A stretch of 64,000 bases of DNA from JACKFB01 sp041389525 (GCA_041389525.1 JAWKRR010000008.1:62001-126000), one strand, 5' to 3'. Numbered from the stretch's first letter, positions 24,904 through 34,431 are shown. Numbers and translations: made by a program. Notes: generated by a model from the letters alone, not told the origin.

Positions 24904-27900
24904 CTAGAAGGTGCAGCTCACGTCCGGCTCATGGCTGCATCCGTCCACGCTGTCGCAGGAGTCGATGGTGCAGGGGTCCCCGTCGTCGCATGAGAACACC
25001 TGGTAGGTCAGGATCTGGATGTCATCGAGGAACCACCCCGCCACGTCGTTCGGCCCGCAGCAATCATCGACCGTGTCGTAGACGAACCGGAACGTGACGT
25101 TCTCCCAAATCTCCGCAGGGGTGAACGTGGCGTCGAATTGCACCCAGCTTCCGGACTCGACCCAACGCGGGTCGCTGGGATCGATGAGAACCGACCACGT
25201 CTCCCCACCGTCCACGGAGTACTCGACCCACTGGCCGTCGCGGCCGTCGATATTCCAGTCCTCGTTTGCCGTGAACGACCGGAACCGGAAGCGGCCGCCG
25301 TTGCTCAGGTCGACCGACGGCCCGAAATAGACGCCGCTGCGCTCCACGCCGAGCTCAGCCCCCGCGTTCGGCGTCCCAAACACCTGCGAGTCGAAGACGA
25401 TCGGCGCGTCCCCGCCGCTCTCCCCGGTGTAGATCCAGTACGACGAGTCGCCCTCGTCGATCGACGACGCGTACCAGTTTGACTCTTGGTCGAATTCAAA
25501 GCCGTCCTGGTAGAAGTCCGCGAGCGCAGGCGTGCACCCGATATCGGAGATGCAGCTCTCGGCGCCGTTGCACGCATCATTGTCGTCACACTGGAACTCG
25601 ATCGATGTGTTCACGCAGGCGATCTCGGGGTGGCAGAAGTCCACCGTGCAGAGGTCGTCGTCGTCGCAGTCCAATTCCAGCGGGGCGACCTGGCAGCCCG
25701 CGACCGCGTCGCACGAGGTCGACACGCACAGGTCGGTGCCGTCGCACACCAGCGGCCCCCCCACCGTCACCAGGAAGTCGTCGATGAACCAGCCGATCAC
25801 AGCCTCGGGCCCGCAGCAGCTGTCTCCGGTGTCGTAGACGAACCGGAACCGCGAGTTGGCGGTGGCGGCCGACGTGGGAATCGACACACTCACATCCACC
25901 CAATCGGGCGTCTCCTGGGTGAGCCACACCGCGCTTCCCGGCGGCAACAGCTGCCTCCACGTCTCGCCACCGTCGAGGGAGACCTGGAAAAACTCCATGT
26001 CGTACCCGTTGTATTCGATGGCATCGTCCGGGGTGAGCGGTCCACCGGATCCGTTGCCCTCACCCTCGCCCAGCGCGCTCAGCGGGCCTTCTCCGCCCTC
26101 GCCAAGCCCCCCTTCATTGCTGACGAAGGTCCGGAAGGTCACCACGGCGCCGCCGGTCAGATCATAGACCGGACTCAGCAGGTAGCTCTGTTCGAACCCG
26201 GCTTGGTCGCCATTGTTGATCGTGCCGTACGCGGGCGAGTCAAACGCCACCGGGTCGGATCCCCCTGTCTCCCAGGCGACGGTCCATGTGTTGGAAGGCT
26301 CGAGCGAGGGATCGAGCACACCGGTCTCCCAGCCGACGATCTCGCCGTTGAAGTCCTCGAAGTACGAGACCGACTGCGCAGCGAGACAGCCGTCGGATGA
26401 GTCGCACGTCTCGGCGCCATTGCAGACGTCGCCGTCATCGCAATCGACGGGCTCGTAGACGCACCCGATCTCGTCATCGCAGGTATCCGTGGTGCACGCG
26501 TCTTCGTCATCGCACTGCACCTCGCTCGCCGCCACACAGCCGAGCGCCGTGTCGCAGGCCGCGACGACGCAGGCGCCCAGGTCGCACTCCACCGGCGCGT
26601 TCGAGCACGCGCCGGTGGCCGAATCACAGGTGTCTGTCGTGCACGCGTCCCCGTCGTCGCAGACGCCAGCGGTGTGCACGCAAAGACCGCCATCGGGCTC
26701 GCAGGTGTCGGTGGTGCACGGGTCGAGGTCATCGCAGCTGACCGGCACGCTCGCGCACTGCCCGCTCGCGGGGTCGCAGCTGTCGGTCGTGCAGCCATCC
26801 AAGTCGTCGCACACGGCGGCCACGTGCTCGCACCCGCCGGACTCAGGCGAGCACGAGTCTGTCGTACACGCGTCCTGGTCGTCACAGTCGAGCGCCTCGT
26901 GCGTGCAAACGCCAGACGCTGCATCGCAGGCGTCCACGGTGCACGCATCACCGTCGTCGCAGTCGAGCGCCTCGTTCACGCACGTTCCTGTCGACGCGTC
27001 GCACGTATCGGCCGTGCATGCGTCGCCATCGTCGCAGTCGAGCGCCTCGTTCACGCAGTCGCCGCTTGCCGAATCGCAGATGTCGGTCGTGCACGCGTCC
27101 CCGTCATCACAGCTCTTCGCCGTGTTCTGACACCCGCCGCTTCCGCTGCAGACGTCCTCCGTGCACGCGTTCCCGTCGTCGCAGGTGGATTCATCCGTTT
27201 CGCCGTTGCAGTCCTGGTCGATGCCGTCGCACACCTCCCCGGCCGGCTCGCGGGCATCGCAGCCAAGCGCCCCCGCGCCGCAGGTCGTTTTTCCCGAGCA
27301 GGTACCGAATGTGTTCTTCGCTTCGCAGGCGGCGCTGACGAAGTCCTCGTCCGTCTCGCCGCTGCAGTCGGCGTCGATCCCGTCGCACTCGGAGTCGGCG
27401 GCCGCATAGCCCGCCACACCGCTGTAGTCGCAGACGGGCGGCTTGCCATCGAGCCCGCCCGGGCAGGTCAAGACCACGGCCGACGCGTCGGCAGATGCGC
27501 ACACGCCCACGGTCGCGCAGCCCACGGCCACGAGCTGAGCGTGGGTCTCGCTGGTCGCGTCCTGCTGGTCGGAGATGCAGTCGCCATCGGCGTCGGCGAT
27601 GTCGCTCTCCAACGCGTCGATCACGCCGTCCCCGTCCGTATCGCGCGGATTGCGGGTATCGGAGCCGACCTCCGTCGAGTCGTTGACGCCGTCGCCGTCC
27701 GTGTCAGCGGCATCCGCGCGGGTCGCCAGCGCCTTCTCGAGCCCGTTGATCAACCCGTCGCCATCGACGTCGCCCTCGGGGTCCAAGCAGACGACGAGGC
27801 AAAAGCCACTGCCGCACTCGTCGTCGGCCTCGCAGGATTCGTTGTTACTGCGCCGGCCGTCGTCACACGCGCTGACGAGCCCGCCGAACACGACCATGGC

Positions 27901-27939
27901 CAATCCAATCGTGCCGAGAACACCTAGTGCGCGCCGCAT
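24904..27939 (-). CDS. Large cysteine-rich surface lipoprotein with Ca-binding-type and CDDGDACT repeats
   Basis: The 1011-residue product has a lipobox (LVSAC, C25) and an ATG preceded by AGGAGG. After the tether come aspartate-rich DxDGDGxxD motifs like thrombospondin type 3 repeats (DVDGDGLINGLE, DTDGDGVNDSTE, DTDGDGVIDALE), then two MopE-like motifs (CDGIDADCSGETDED, CDGIDQDCNGETDES). Eleven consecutive ~25-residue units of the form CDDGDACTTDxCDxxxGxC follow. Two beta-sandwich domains (starting YFEDFNGEIVGW and FYQDGFEFDQESNWY) both contain DGGETW and an RFVYDTxxxCCGP-x-GWFxDD segment, and more CDDGD units are interspersed. Cell-surface display stabilised by disulfides and calcium is likely. 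Role unknown; adhesion or envelope structure would fit. Confidence 0.8.
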   Translation of the reverse strand: MRRALGVLGTIGLAMVVFGGLVSACDDGRRSNNESCEADDECGSGFCLVVCLDPEGDVDGDGLINGLEKALATRADAADTDGDGVNDSTEVGSDTRNPRDTDGDGVIDALESDIADADGDCISDQQDATSETHAQLVAVGCATVGVCASADASAVVLTCPGGLDGKPPVCDYSGVAGYAAADSECDGIDADCSGETDEDFVSAACEAKNTFGTCSGKTTCGAGALGCDAREPAGEVCDGIDQDCNGETDESTCDDGNACTEDVCSGSGGCQNTAKSCDDGDACTTDICDSASGDCVNEALDCDDGDACTADTCDASTGTCVNEALDCDDGDACTVDACDAASGVCTHEALDCDDQDACTTDSCSPESGGCEHVAAVCDDLDGCTTDSCDPASGQCASVPVSCDDLDPCTTDTCEPDGGLCVHTAGVCDDGDACTTDTCDSATGACSNAPVECDLGACVVAACDTALGCVAASEVQCDDEDACTTDTCDDEIGCVYEPVDCDDGDVCNGAETCDSSDGCLAAQSVSYFEDFNGEIVGWETGVLDPSLEPSNTWTVAWETGGSDPVAFDSPAYGTINNGDQAGFEQSYLLSPVYDLTGGAVVTFRTFVSNEGGLGEGGEGPLSALGEGEGNGSGGPLTPDDAIEYNGYDMEFFQVSLDGGETWRQLLPPGSAVWLTQETPDWVDVSVSIPTSAATANSRFRFVYDTGDSCCGPEAVIGWFIDDFLVTVGGPLVCDGTDLCVSTSCDAVAGCQVAPLELDCDDDDLCTVDFCHPEIACVNTSIEFQCDDNDACNGAESCISDIGCTPALADFYQDGFEFDQESNWYASSIDEGDSSYWIYTGESGGDAPIVFDSQVFGTPNAGAELGVERSGVYFGPSVDLSNGGRFRFRSFTANEDWNIDGRDGQWVEYSVDGGETWSVLIDPSDPRWVESGSWVQFDATFTPAEIWENVTFRFVYDTVDDCCGPNDVAGWFLDDIQILTYQVFSCDDGDPCTIDSCDSVDGCSHEPDVSCTF
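26380..27185 (-). repeat. Eleven tandem ~75-base units encoding CDDGDACT repeats
   Basis: The units encode variants of CDDGDACTTDTCDSATGAC with near-constant cysteine spacing. They are diverged at DNA level (for example GDAC, QDAC, LDGC, EDAC), so the array is old rather than freshly expanded. Confidence 0.7.
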
Positions 27940-28122
27940 CGCAGCCTCCTGGGCGCGCGCCGTTCACAGCGTGCGCAGATCCGTGTAGTCGCCCGATGTG
28001 CGCCCATTGAACCCGACCCCACCTGTCGGTTCAAGTCGGCCCAGACCCGACGAAGGTCCGACTCGCGAGCCCACAAGCCTGCCAAGTGACGCCCCGCGGC
28101 AGAGGGTCCCCGGATGGCAGCC

Positions 28123-28812
28123 CTACCCGCTGGATTCCTCGAAGATCGCGACGACGCGATACGGCGCCATATCGAAGTGGAAGTGGTTGTGGTGCCCCGG
28201 CCACGCAGGCCCGAGCAGGACGCGGAAGATGTCTCTCCGAGCGGTGAGGCGCTTCGCGAGCGTGTGCAGGAATCGCTGGTGCAGTTTCGCCGCCTCCCGT
28301 CGCCCACCGTCCCAGTGCTCGTCCATCCGCACCTTGAAGGGGCGGGTCAGCGCGCGCGGAAGCCCCTCCGGCGCCGCCTCGCCTCGCGGCAGCCGCGCGA
28401 AGTCGAAGCCGGCGATGTCGATGCCATTCCCCAGCGCGTGCTCGCTCAACAGCGTCGGATAAGCGCGAATTCGGCGACAGTTGTATGCCCCGATATGGAC
28501 GATTCGGCGCGGCGCGCGGCCGTAGACCTCGATCGCGACGTCGCGAACGACCGCCTCAAAGCGCTGAAGCCGCTCCTTGAACGCCGGGTGAACCTTGATC
28601 GGGCTGTGATACGGGATCACATCCCCGCGATAGGGCGCCAGCCCGAGATCTGGGCAGCGCAACCGGCCCCGCGCCTCGACCTGCCTAGACACGTCATCAA
28701 GCGGGTAGCTGTCCGAATCAGCCGACTGGGGCGACGCGGACGCTTGGTGACTGCTGAGGCCCACGGCCAGCGCGGCGACGAGCAGAAACGCTTGGGATGA
28801 TTGGTGGATCAC
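28123..28812 (-). CDS. Secreted extensin-like C-terminal domain protein (LAS metallopeptidase fold)
   Basis: Starting at GTG 28812 (GGAG six bases upstream), the 229-residue product has a signal peptide ending near ASA (residue 27). The extensin-like C-terminal domain has SEHALGNGIDIAGFDF (H125, D132) and GHHNHFHFDM (H207, H208, H210, H212). The family usually has SEHxxxxAxDIxxF and a final H-x-D-H-F-H. These His/Asp residues match the zinc ligands of the LAS/VanY peptidase fold, so it may trim peptidoglycan peptides in the periplasm. Cysteines at ~53 and ~112 may form a disulfide. It lies between two large lipoprotein genes on the same strand. Confidence 0.8.
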   Translation of the reverse strand: MIHQSSQAFLLVAALAVGLSSHQASASPQSADSDSYPLDDVSRQVEARGRLRCPDLGLAPYRGDVIPYHSPIKVHPAFKERLQRFEAVVRDVAIEVYGRAPRRIVHIGAYNCRRIRAYPTLLSEHALGNGIDIAGFDFARLPRGEAAPEGLPRALTRPFKVRMDEHWDGGRREAAKLHQRFLHTLAKRLTARRDIFRVLLGPAWPGHHNHFHFDMAPYRVVAIFEESSG

Positions 28813-28939
28813 GGACGGCTCCCGGCAGATGTTCCGATGGAGCCGAAACGCGTGACGCCCGCCCAATCATCCATCCGCCTCGCCGCCGGCCGTTCGAACG
28901 CCGCGCGGAGCAGACCCGCGCGTGTTCGAACCCCGCGGT

Positions 28940-31729
28940 TCAGCGGAACCGGACCTCATCGACCAGGATAACGGTATCGAAGACCGAGTCGCCTTTGTCG
29001 GTCGCGAACAAGCGGAGCGTGACCTTGCCGGCGCCCGCGAGGGGCTTCACGTTCTTGACGCTGCGCTGCCACAAGGTCGTCCAGACGCCGTTCTGGTCGA
29101 AGCTGACGTCCGACGGGACGAGGCCGGAGAAGTATTTCCCGCACTTGCACGAGAAGCTGCCTTCGCAGATCCCGCTCTTGAAGAGGCAGCCGCTGCCACC
29201 CATGCACTCGTAGTCGCAGCTCTCGGGGTTGACGCAGCTCCCGCAAGCCGGCCAGTCCGTGTAGCCGCAAAGATTGTCGACCTTGACGTCGACGACCGTC
29301 AGCTGCCCGGCGGCGCCCAAGAGCACCGCCTGAAACGTGTCCTGGAACTGCGAGCCGCAGTACTCCTTGAACTCCTCGGAGTAGAACTTCCACTGGATCT
29401 CCACCTCGTTCTTGTCGGGCGGAATGCAGAAGTCCTGCTCGAGGGTGCCGGTCTGCACTGTGAACCCGAGGCCGGTGGAGAGCAGCCCCATGAACTTGCC
29501 GTTGGCCGGCAACGTCGCGCCGAGCCGCGTCACCACACGCCCGTCGCCGTCGGTGGTCCATCCGGTCGTGTCACCATCTTCGAAGCTGGGGTTCACGATC
29601 TCGGAGTTGGAGAGGTCGAGATTTGACGCGCCAAAGAGCCGCCACCAGGTCCCGGGATGCGAAGGGTCCTGGGCCGCCTTGTATCCCTCACCCAGCAAGC
29701 CCTTGCCGACGCTGCCCTCGAACATCTCCACCACGCGGGCCTTGGCCCAGGCGCTGTCGACGTAGTCTGAGAAGCCGGTGATGGCCATGGCGCCGTTGCC
29801 GAAGAACGCCGACACCAGCGTGCCATTGTACATGGTGCGGCACGCGCCCAGGTTGACGACGCTGTTGGGGTAGCCGCCCGACGCATACGCCTCGAAGAAC
29901 GCCGGCGTCATCGCGTAGCCGCGATTCGTCAGCAGAACGCGCCCGAGGCGCAGGTCGACCTGCGTGCGGTCCAGACATACGCCCGATGCGTTGCCGCCGC
30001 CGCTCCCCTGGGTCACCTGACACACCGTCCCGACGGGGCAGCCCCCGGTCAGGTCGGTGTTGGAGACGGTGCAGGCCTGCGAGGTCTGCAGCAGCTGATT
30101 GCACTGCACGGCCTCACCCGACCAGATCACCTCCTGGGCGCCGGTGTGGTCCCAATCATACAGGTCGCGCTTGGTCTCCGCGGCGAGGTCACCGAAGAGC
30201 GCCTCCCCGTGGGTGCTGATCGAGATAATCCCGTGGCTGGCGAGATCTCGGAAGCGCTCCAAGCTCGCGGCCGGGCCCTGCAGCGCGGCCCCGCCCGTCA
30301 AGCTGAAGCTGGGGCACTCGTTGATGCCGATAGCCGACGCCACGGTCGGCCCATCCTCGGTGGCTCCGAACTCGGCCGCGAACGGCGCGAGCACAATCGC
30401 CTTCTTCGAGCGGATGTCCACGACGTTCCCGACGGCCTGGGGCACGAAGAGACCGCCCGGCGGCGGGTCGAAGGGCGCGCTCGCAGAGGGCTCGTCGTCC
30501 GCGCCTGCAGGAGGCTCGTCGTCGCCGCCGCGCGTGTTCGGCGGTGACAACAGGACCGCCCCCAGAATGCCGGACTCGAACTGCATCCAAATGCTGAAGC
30601 CGTCGTCACCGGCGCGACCCGCGTCCGCCACACCTGGGCTAGCCTTCAGCGAGGCCACGACGTCGCTCAGCGGCGCGCCAGCCTTGGCACTCGCCTCCGC
30701 CTGCAGGACGACCGCGAGGTGATTTTGGCAGTCCGCGCCGCTGAAATGCTGCAGGCAGTGCACTGGCACGGCCTCCGACAGCGCCTTGTACGAGCTGATG
30801 CCGTTGTCGACCTGGACCGAGACCCGGTAGTAGCGCGTCCCGACCCCCGAACACGTCACCTCAGTCCGGCGCGTGAAGACGCCATCCCCCTGGATCTCGT
30901 CGCCGGTCATGCTGGTCTGACCGTTGTCGACCATGCCGCCCACGGTCGCGATGGTGTTTCCGTCGGAGTCTACCTCCAGCAGGGTCATCGTGTTGGCCGC
31001 GAACTGGGGGTACAGCGACGCCGCGATAGTGAAGACCACCGGCTGCTTCGCCCCCACCCACACCACGTCCGGGCGAGCCCTGGGCGCGGTATCGAAGCGA
31101 AACGCGGGGTTGTACGTGACGACCAGCGCGTCATCGACCACCGCGTCGCCGCGCTCGGCCGTGACGACGACCCGGTTGTCGCCCGGCTGCAGCGGAATCT
31201 GCCCCGAGATCCAGTAGGCGCCCTTCTGAATCGCGCCGGACTGTCCGCCGGGCGAGATTTTCCAGCGCATCGTGTCCACATCGCCAAAGAGGATTCCGCC
31301 GAGGCGCAGGGTCCCGCTGATGAACTGCGTCCGCTCGCCGCCCGAGGGGCTGATGATCTTCACCATCATCTCGGAGCTTGGGAATCCGGTGTTGTCGAGG
31401 TCTGGCCCGGTCGGCACGTCGGAGACCGCGTCAACCGTGGCGTCCGCGTCAGGCGACGGCGGCGCATCGTTCGCCTGGTCCGGCTGGACGTCCTCCGTGT
31501 CGAGCGACGACGTGCCGTCGCCGTCGGAGCCGGCCCCGAGGTCACCCACGCCACCGTCCGCCGCGTCAGGCACGACGACTTCGCTCGTCTCGCTGCCGGA
31601 GGCGTCCTTCGGGTCGATATCGACGCCGTCGCTCCCGCCCGCGGCCTTGTCGTCACCGCACGCCGCCAGGATCAGCCCCAGCGCTGCGAGGACCCGCACT
31701 ACCTTGACGCGAATGAAGACGGCCGCCAT
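28940..31729 (-). CDS. Large lipoprotein with a caspase/CHAT-like cysteine peptidase domain
   Basis: The ATG at 31729 is four bases after GAGG (a GTG one codon earlier is too close). A signal with lipobox LAACG (C24) leads into a long acidic Asp/Ser/Gly tether (~25-115), then beta-rich domains. The central part has ISISTHGE (H507) and, 123 residues later, VVNLGACRT (C630), followed by SAFFGNGAMAITGFSDYVDSAWA. This order and spacing match the catalytic His and Cys of clan CD (caspase/gingipain/CHAT) peptidases, where LsAC is followed by a GA-rich strand. The C-terminal ~250 residues are a jelly-roll-like domain (SFEDGDTTGW, EEFKEYCGSQFQDTF) with a cysteine-rich insert. A good promoter precedes it. 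The peptidase call is by motif only; target unknown. Confidence 0.7.
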   Translation of the reverse strand: MAAVFIRVKVVRVLAALGLILAACGDDKAAGGSDGVDIDPKDASGSETSEVVVPDAADGGVGDLGAGSDGDGTSSLDTEDVQPDQANDAPPSPDADATVDAVSDVPTGPDLDNTGFPSSEMMVKIISPSGGERTQFISGTLRLGGILFGDVDTMRWKISPGGQSGAIQKGAYWISGQIPLQPGDNRVVVTAERGDAVVDDALVVTYNPAFRFDTAPRARPDVVWVGAKQPVVFTIAASLYPQFAANTMTLLEVDSDGNTIATVGGMVDNGQTSMTGDEIQGDGVFTRRTEVTCSGVGTRYYRVSVQVDNGISSYKALSEAVPVHCLQHFSGADCQNHLAVVLQAEASAKAGAPLSDVVASLKASPGVADAGRAGDDGFSIWMQFESGILGAVLLSPPNTRGGDDEPPAGADDEPSASAPFDPPPGGLFVPQAVGNVVDIRSKKAIVLAPFAAEFGATEDGPTVASAIGINECPSFSLTGGAALQGPAASLERFRDLASHGIISISTHGEALFGDLAAETKRDLYDWDHTGAQEVIWSGEAVQCNQLLQTSQACTVSNTDLTGGCPVGTVCQVTQGSGGGNASGVCLDRTQVDLRLGRVLLTNRGYAMTPAFFEAYASGGYPNSVVNLGACRTMYNGTLVSAFFGNGAMAITGFSDYVDSAWAKARVVEMFEGSVGKGLLGEGYKAAQDPSHPGTWWRLFGASNLDLSNSEIVNPSFEDGDTTGWTTDGDGRVVTRLGATLPANGKFMGLLSTGLGFTVQTGTLEQDFCIPPDKNEVEIQWKFYSEEFKEYCGSQFQDTFQAVLLGAAGQLTVVDVKVDNLCGYTDWPACGSCVNPESCDYECMGGSGCLFKSGICEGSFSCKCGKYFSGLVPSDVSFDQNGVWTTLWQRSVKNVKPLAGAGKVTLRLFATDKGDSVFDTVILVDEVRFR

Positions 31730-31786
31730 CACACCTCAACTCTGCCGCGCAGCCCGCGAGGGGACGGCCATCTAGAAGGGACGCGC

Positions 31787-31816
31787 ACTATAGCGACCGG
31801 CTTCGTCCAGGGTCAA
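31787..31816 (-). promoter_or_regulatory. Sigma70-like promoter for the CHAT-like lipoprotein gene
   Basis: On the minus strand TTGACC (31816-31811) is followed after 18 bases by TATAGT (31792-31787), each one base off consensus. Expected transcript start is near 31780, about 50 bases before the ATG. Confidence 0.6.
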
Positions 31817-31955
31817 CGACGCGCTCGGCCCGATGGTCACCACGGGCCCTTGTCTTCGCGCGCCGCGATCGCACGCGTGATATGCTTCGCGGCCGAATCG
31901 CGGCCCGACCTGGCAGCACGCACCGAAGCGCACGACGCGCGAGCGAGGACACCCG

Positions 31956-32870
31956 ATGGGTGACGCCGACCCGCTGAACCTGCATCACCTCAGGTACTTC
32001 TACGAAATCGCGCGCACCGGCAGCATGAAGCGCGCCGCGGAGCGCCTCGGCGTGTCGCAGCCGGCCCTGTCGAAGCAGACCTCCGCGCTGGAAGATGCGC
32101 TGAAGTTCCCGCTCTTCCACCGCTCGCCCAAGGGCATGGAGTTGACGCCCGACGGCGAGCGCATCTTCGCCCACAGCGAGCGCATGTTCGGCCACCTCCG
32201 AGACCTCGAGGAGGACATCGAGAGCCTGCGTAGCGGAAGCTCCGGTCGCCTCGCCGTCGCCACGGTCAACAGCATCGGCGTCCACATCCTGCCCGCCTAC
32301 CTCCTGCGCTTTCGCGGCGCCCACCCGGACGTGCGGCTCCGCCTGGTGACCTGCCGCTCCGCCCAGGTCATCGACGCGCTCCGCGAGCACCGGGTCGACG
32401 TGGGCCTCGTCGCCGGCTACCCCGACGCGGACGGGGTCGTGGCGCACCGCTTCGTGTCCAACCCCCTGCGTATCGTCGTCGGCCCCACGCATCCCATCGC
32501 GCCGATGGCCGAGCGGCGCGCGCTCGACCCCGACGTGCTCGAGGGTCACCCGCTGGTGACCTTCGACGAAGACGCCCCTACCCGCAGGATCGCCACCGCC
32601 GCGCTGCGAGCGCTCGGCCTCGAACCCCAAGTCGTAGCGGAGAGCCCGGACATCGAGGTGCTCAAGCGCTTGGTCGCCATCGGCCTCGGGTTCGCCGTGC
32701 TCCCCGCCCACTGCATCTCGCGCGAGCTTGAAGACGGCGACCTCCGCGCCCTCAACGTGGCCGGCTTCGACCTGTCGCGGGATCTCTACGTCGTGCGCCG
32801 AGTGCGGGGCGGACTGCCCGCTGCGGCTGAGCAGTTTCTCGCCCTCTTCAGCGAATCCACGCTGAGCTAG
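31956..32870 (+). CDS. LysR-family transcriptional regulator
   Basis: The 304-residue protein has the N-terminal winged helix-turn-helix of LysR regulators (LHHLRYFYEIARTGSMKRAA, then RLGVSQPALSKQTSALED) and a two-lobed periplasmic-binding-like effector domain (GRLAVATVNSIGVHILPAYLL; GLGFAVLPAHCI). The HTH begins with HLRYFYEIA, a spelling seen in NhaR-like members of the family, but the effector cannot be told. LysR genes are often divergent from their target; the divergent neighbour here is the CHAT-like lipoprotein gene, 226 bases away, which is the best guess for a target. No obvious T-N11-A box was picked out in the shared region. Confidence 0.9.
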   Translation: MGDADPLNLHHLRYFYEIARTGSMKRAAERLGVSQPALSKQTSALEDALKFPLFHRSPKGMELTPDGERIFAHSERMFGHLRDLEEDIESLRSGSSGRLAVATVNSIGVHILPAYLLRFRGAHPDVRLRLVTCRSAQVIDALREHRVDVGLVAGYPDADGVVAHRFVSNPLRIVVGPTHPIAPMAERRALDPDVLEGHPLVTFDEDAPTRRIATAALRALGLEPQVVAESPDIEVLKRLVAIGLGFAVLPAHCISRELEDGDLRALNVAGFDLSRDLYVVRRVRGGLPAAAEQFLALFSESTLS

Positions 32871-32881
32871 ACACTCGTTCA

Positions 32882-32948
32882 ACAGCGCGGACCGAGCGAG
32901 AGCTTGGCTCCGTGTTGCATGGCAAGACGCGGCGAGGAGCCGCGCTGT
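32882..32948. terminator. Inverted repeats between the convergent lysR and repeat-module genes
   Basis: ACAGCGCGG (32882) and CCGCGCTGT (32940) form outer arms. Inside, CGCGGC-GAGGA-GCCGCG is a compact hairpin near its right end. There is no T-run. Position between convergent genes favours a bidirectional terminator. Confidence 0.4.
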
Positions 32949-33036
32949 AGCACGGCGACGAGGTTCAACGCCGCCATGCGCCGCGCGGCCACGCAGGCGC
33001 GACCGCATGTCTGTGGGTCGGGTCGCTTGCCGCCGC

Positions 33037-34303
33037 TCAGGGCCGTCGCAGGGTGAGTCCGGAGCCCTCAAGCGCTGAGCCCGCCGGGTTCACAGACAGG
33101 CTCATCCCGCGACGCTTGGGCGTGCGGCACTTGCTCGGGCACGTGCAGCTCAGGATGCGTCCCGCCTTGAAGCGCAACGCGAGGCTCGAGTCGCTCTGGG
33201 TGCCGTCGACGTCGTGCACTTCCACGAACTCGAAGCGCTCGGCGCCATTGCAGAATCGGTCGCGCCAGCTCTCCAGCGGCAAGGCCTGGGAGACATGCTC
33301 GCTCAGCGTCCCCGTGACGTGCTTGCCGTCGATGGTGAGCGACAGCTGGGTCACGACCTCCGCCCCGCCGCGCCCGTATGGCTGGCTCTCCCAGTCGCCA
33401 GAGAGGTCGCCGGGGTCCCCGACTCGCGCGGCCGCTCGCGGCTCACCGCCGGCCGCCACGCCCCGAAGCGACGCCCCCTCGCGAACGTAGATGGTGTCGC
33501 CATCGCGGAGCGCGTCGCCCGCCTCAACCAACTCCAGGGCGTAGCCGCGGCGCCGCTTCTCAGGGATGCAGCGCGCGCCGCAGGTGCAGCTCACGACCGC
33601 CGGCCGCTCGCGGCGAAACGTCACGTCGGCACCCGATATCTTCCCGGAGACGGGTGCGGCGGTGACCATGCGAAAGATCTGCTTGCCACCGCAGCTCGTG
33701 TCGACCCAGGCCGCCGGCGCCTTGAACCAGGTCTCCTCGAAGACGCGCCCGACGACGCGCTCACCGTCCTGGGTCAGCTCGAGCCGGCGCTTCACGTAGG
33801 CGTCGATGGTCTTCTGCGGGGGCATGTGCCAAGTGCCGGTCAGCGGCGCATCCGGGTCGCGCGCAGGGGCGCTTTCGACAGGCGGCGACTGAGCTTTCGC
33901 GGGTTCGGCGGCCGCGGGGGGGGCTGGCGGCTGAGCGGGGGCTGGGGCTGGGTACTTGGGCGGGCGTTTGAGGGGGCGCTGGTCGGGCCGCGGGCTCGAT
34001 GGAGTCGGTCAATCCGGCCCGCAGCGCCTCCAACTCCTCGATGAGCGCGGCGTGCGCCGGCGTGGGGGTCCATCCCGGCGCTTTCGACTTGGGGAGCTCC
34101 ACGTTGCACTGGTCGCGGAGGGCCTGGAGGATATCGCCCAGCACCCCATCCTTCCCAGCCTCCCGCGCATCGGCGCTACCGAGCCACGCGCAGCCGTCGC
34201 TGAGCCTCGCCGCGGTCGCCTCCGGCTCGGCGGCGATCGCCGTGTGCGACGCAGCACCGACAAAGCACAGGGTCGCGAGATGTAGGAGCGCAGATCGGCG
34301 CAT
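33037..34303 (-). CDS. Secreted protein with two CxC...C modules, reading frame broken in a Pro/Ala linker
   Basis: The gene starts at ATG 34303 (GGAG eight bases upstream) with a signal peptide (MRRSALLHLATLCFVGAA, cleavage near AIAA). It runs through a helical domain (AWLGSADAREAGKDGVLGD) into a Pro/Ala linker. The frame then changes; the C-terminal part is open from the linker (PKYPAPAPAQPPAP) through TGTWHMPPQKTIDAY to 33037. The probable slip site is a run of eight Gs at 33916-33923 (C8 on the coding strand). The C-terminal part contains two related modules, each ending in a cysteine motif (CTCGARC and CTCPSKC) followed by basic residues and a beta hairpin. I recognise no family. The break may be a sequence error, phase variation at C8, or decay. 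Confidence 0.65.
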
Positions 34304-34402
34304 GAGAGAGACTCCACAGCCGGGCGAGTGGCGGCTACCGCCCCCCGGATGGGTCGTGGGCCCGAGACCAGCCGGTCCCGGACGCGGGGGGAACCGACGC
34401 CG

Positions 34403-34431
34403 ACTATAAGGATAGACCGCGTCGATTTCCA
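34403..34431 (-). promoter_or_regulatory. Candidate sigma70 promoter for the CxC-module protein gene
   Basis: Minus strand TGGAAA (34431-34426), a 17-base spacer, then TATAGT (34408-34403). The start would be near 34396, leaving a ~93-base leader before the ATG at 34303. Confidence 0.45.

Noticed and set aside
26674..27927. 417-codon plus-strand frame opposite the cysteine-rich lipoprotein
   Set aside because: It is an Ala/Val/Arg-rich shadow of the repeats. The minus strand has a lipobox, a ribosome site and conserved cysteine spacing.
31850..31900. TATGCT as a -10 box for the LysR gene
   Set aside because: No -35-like sequence occurs at 16-18 bases, so it was not listed as a promoter.
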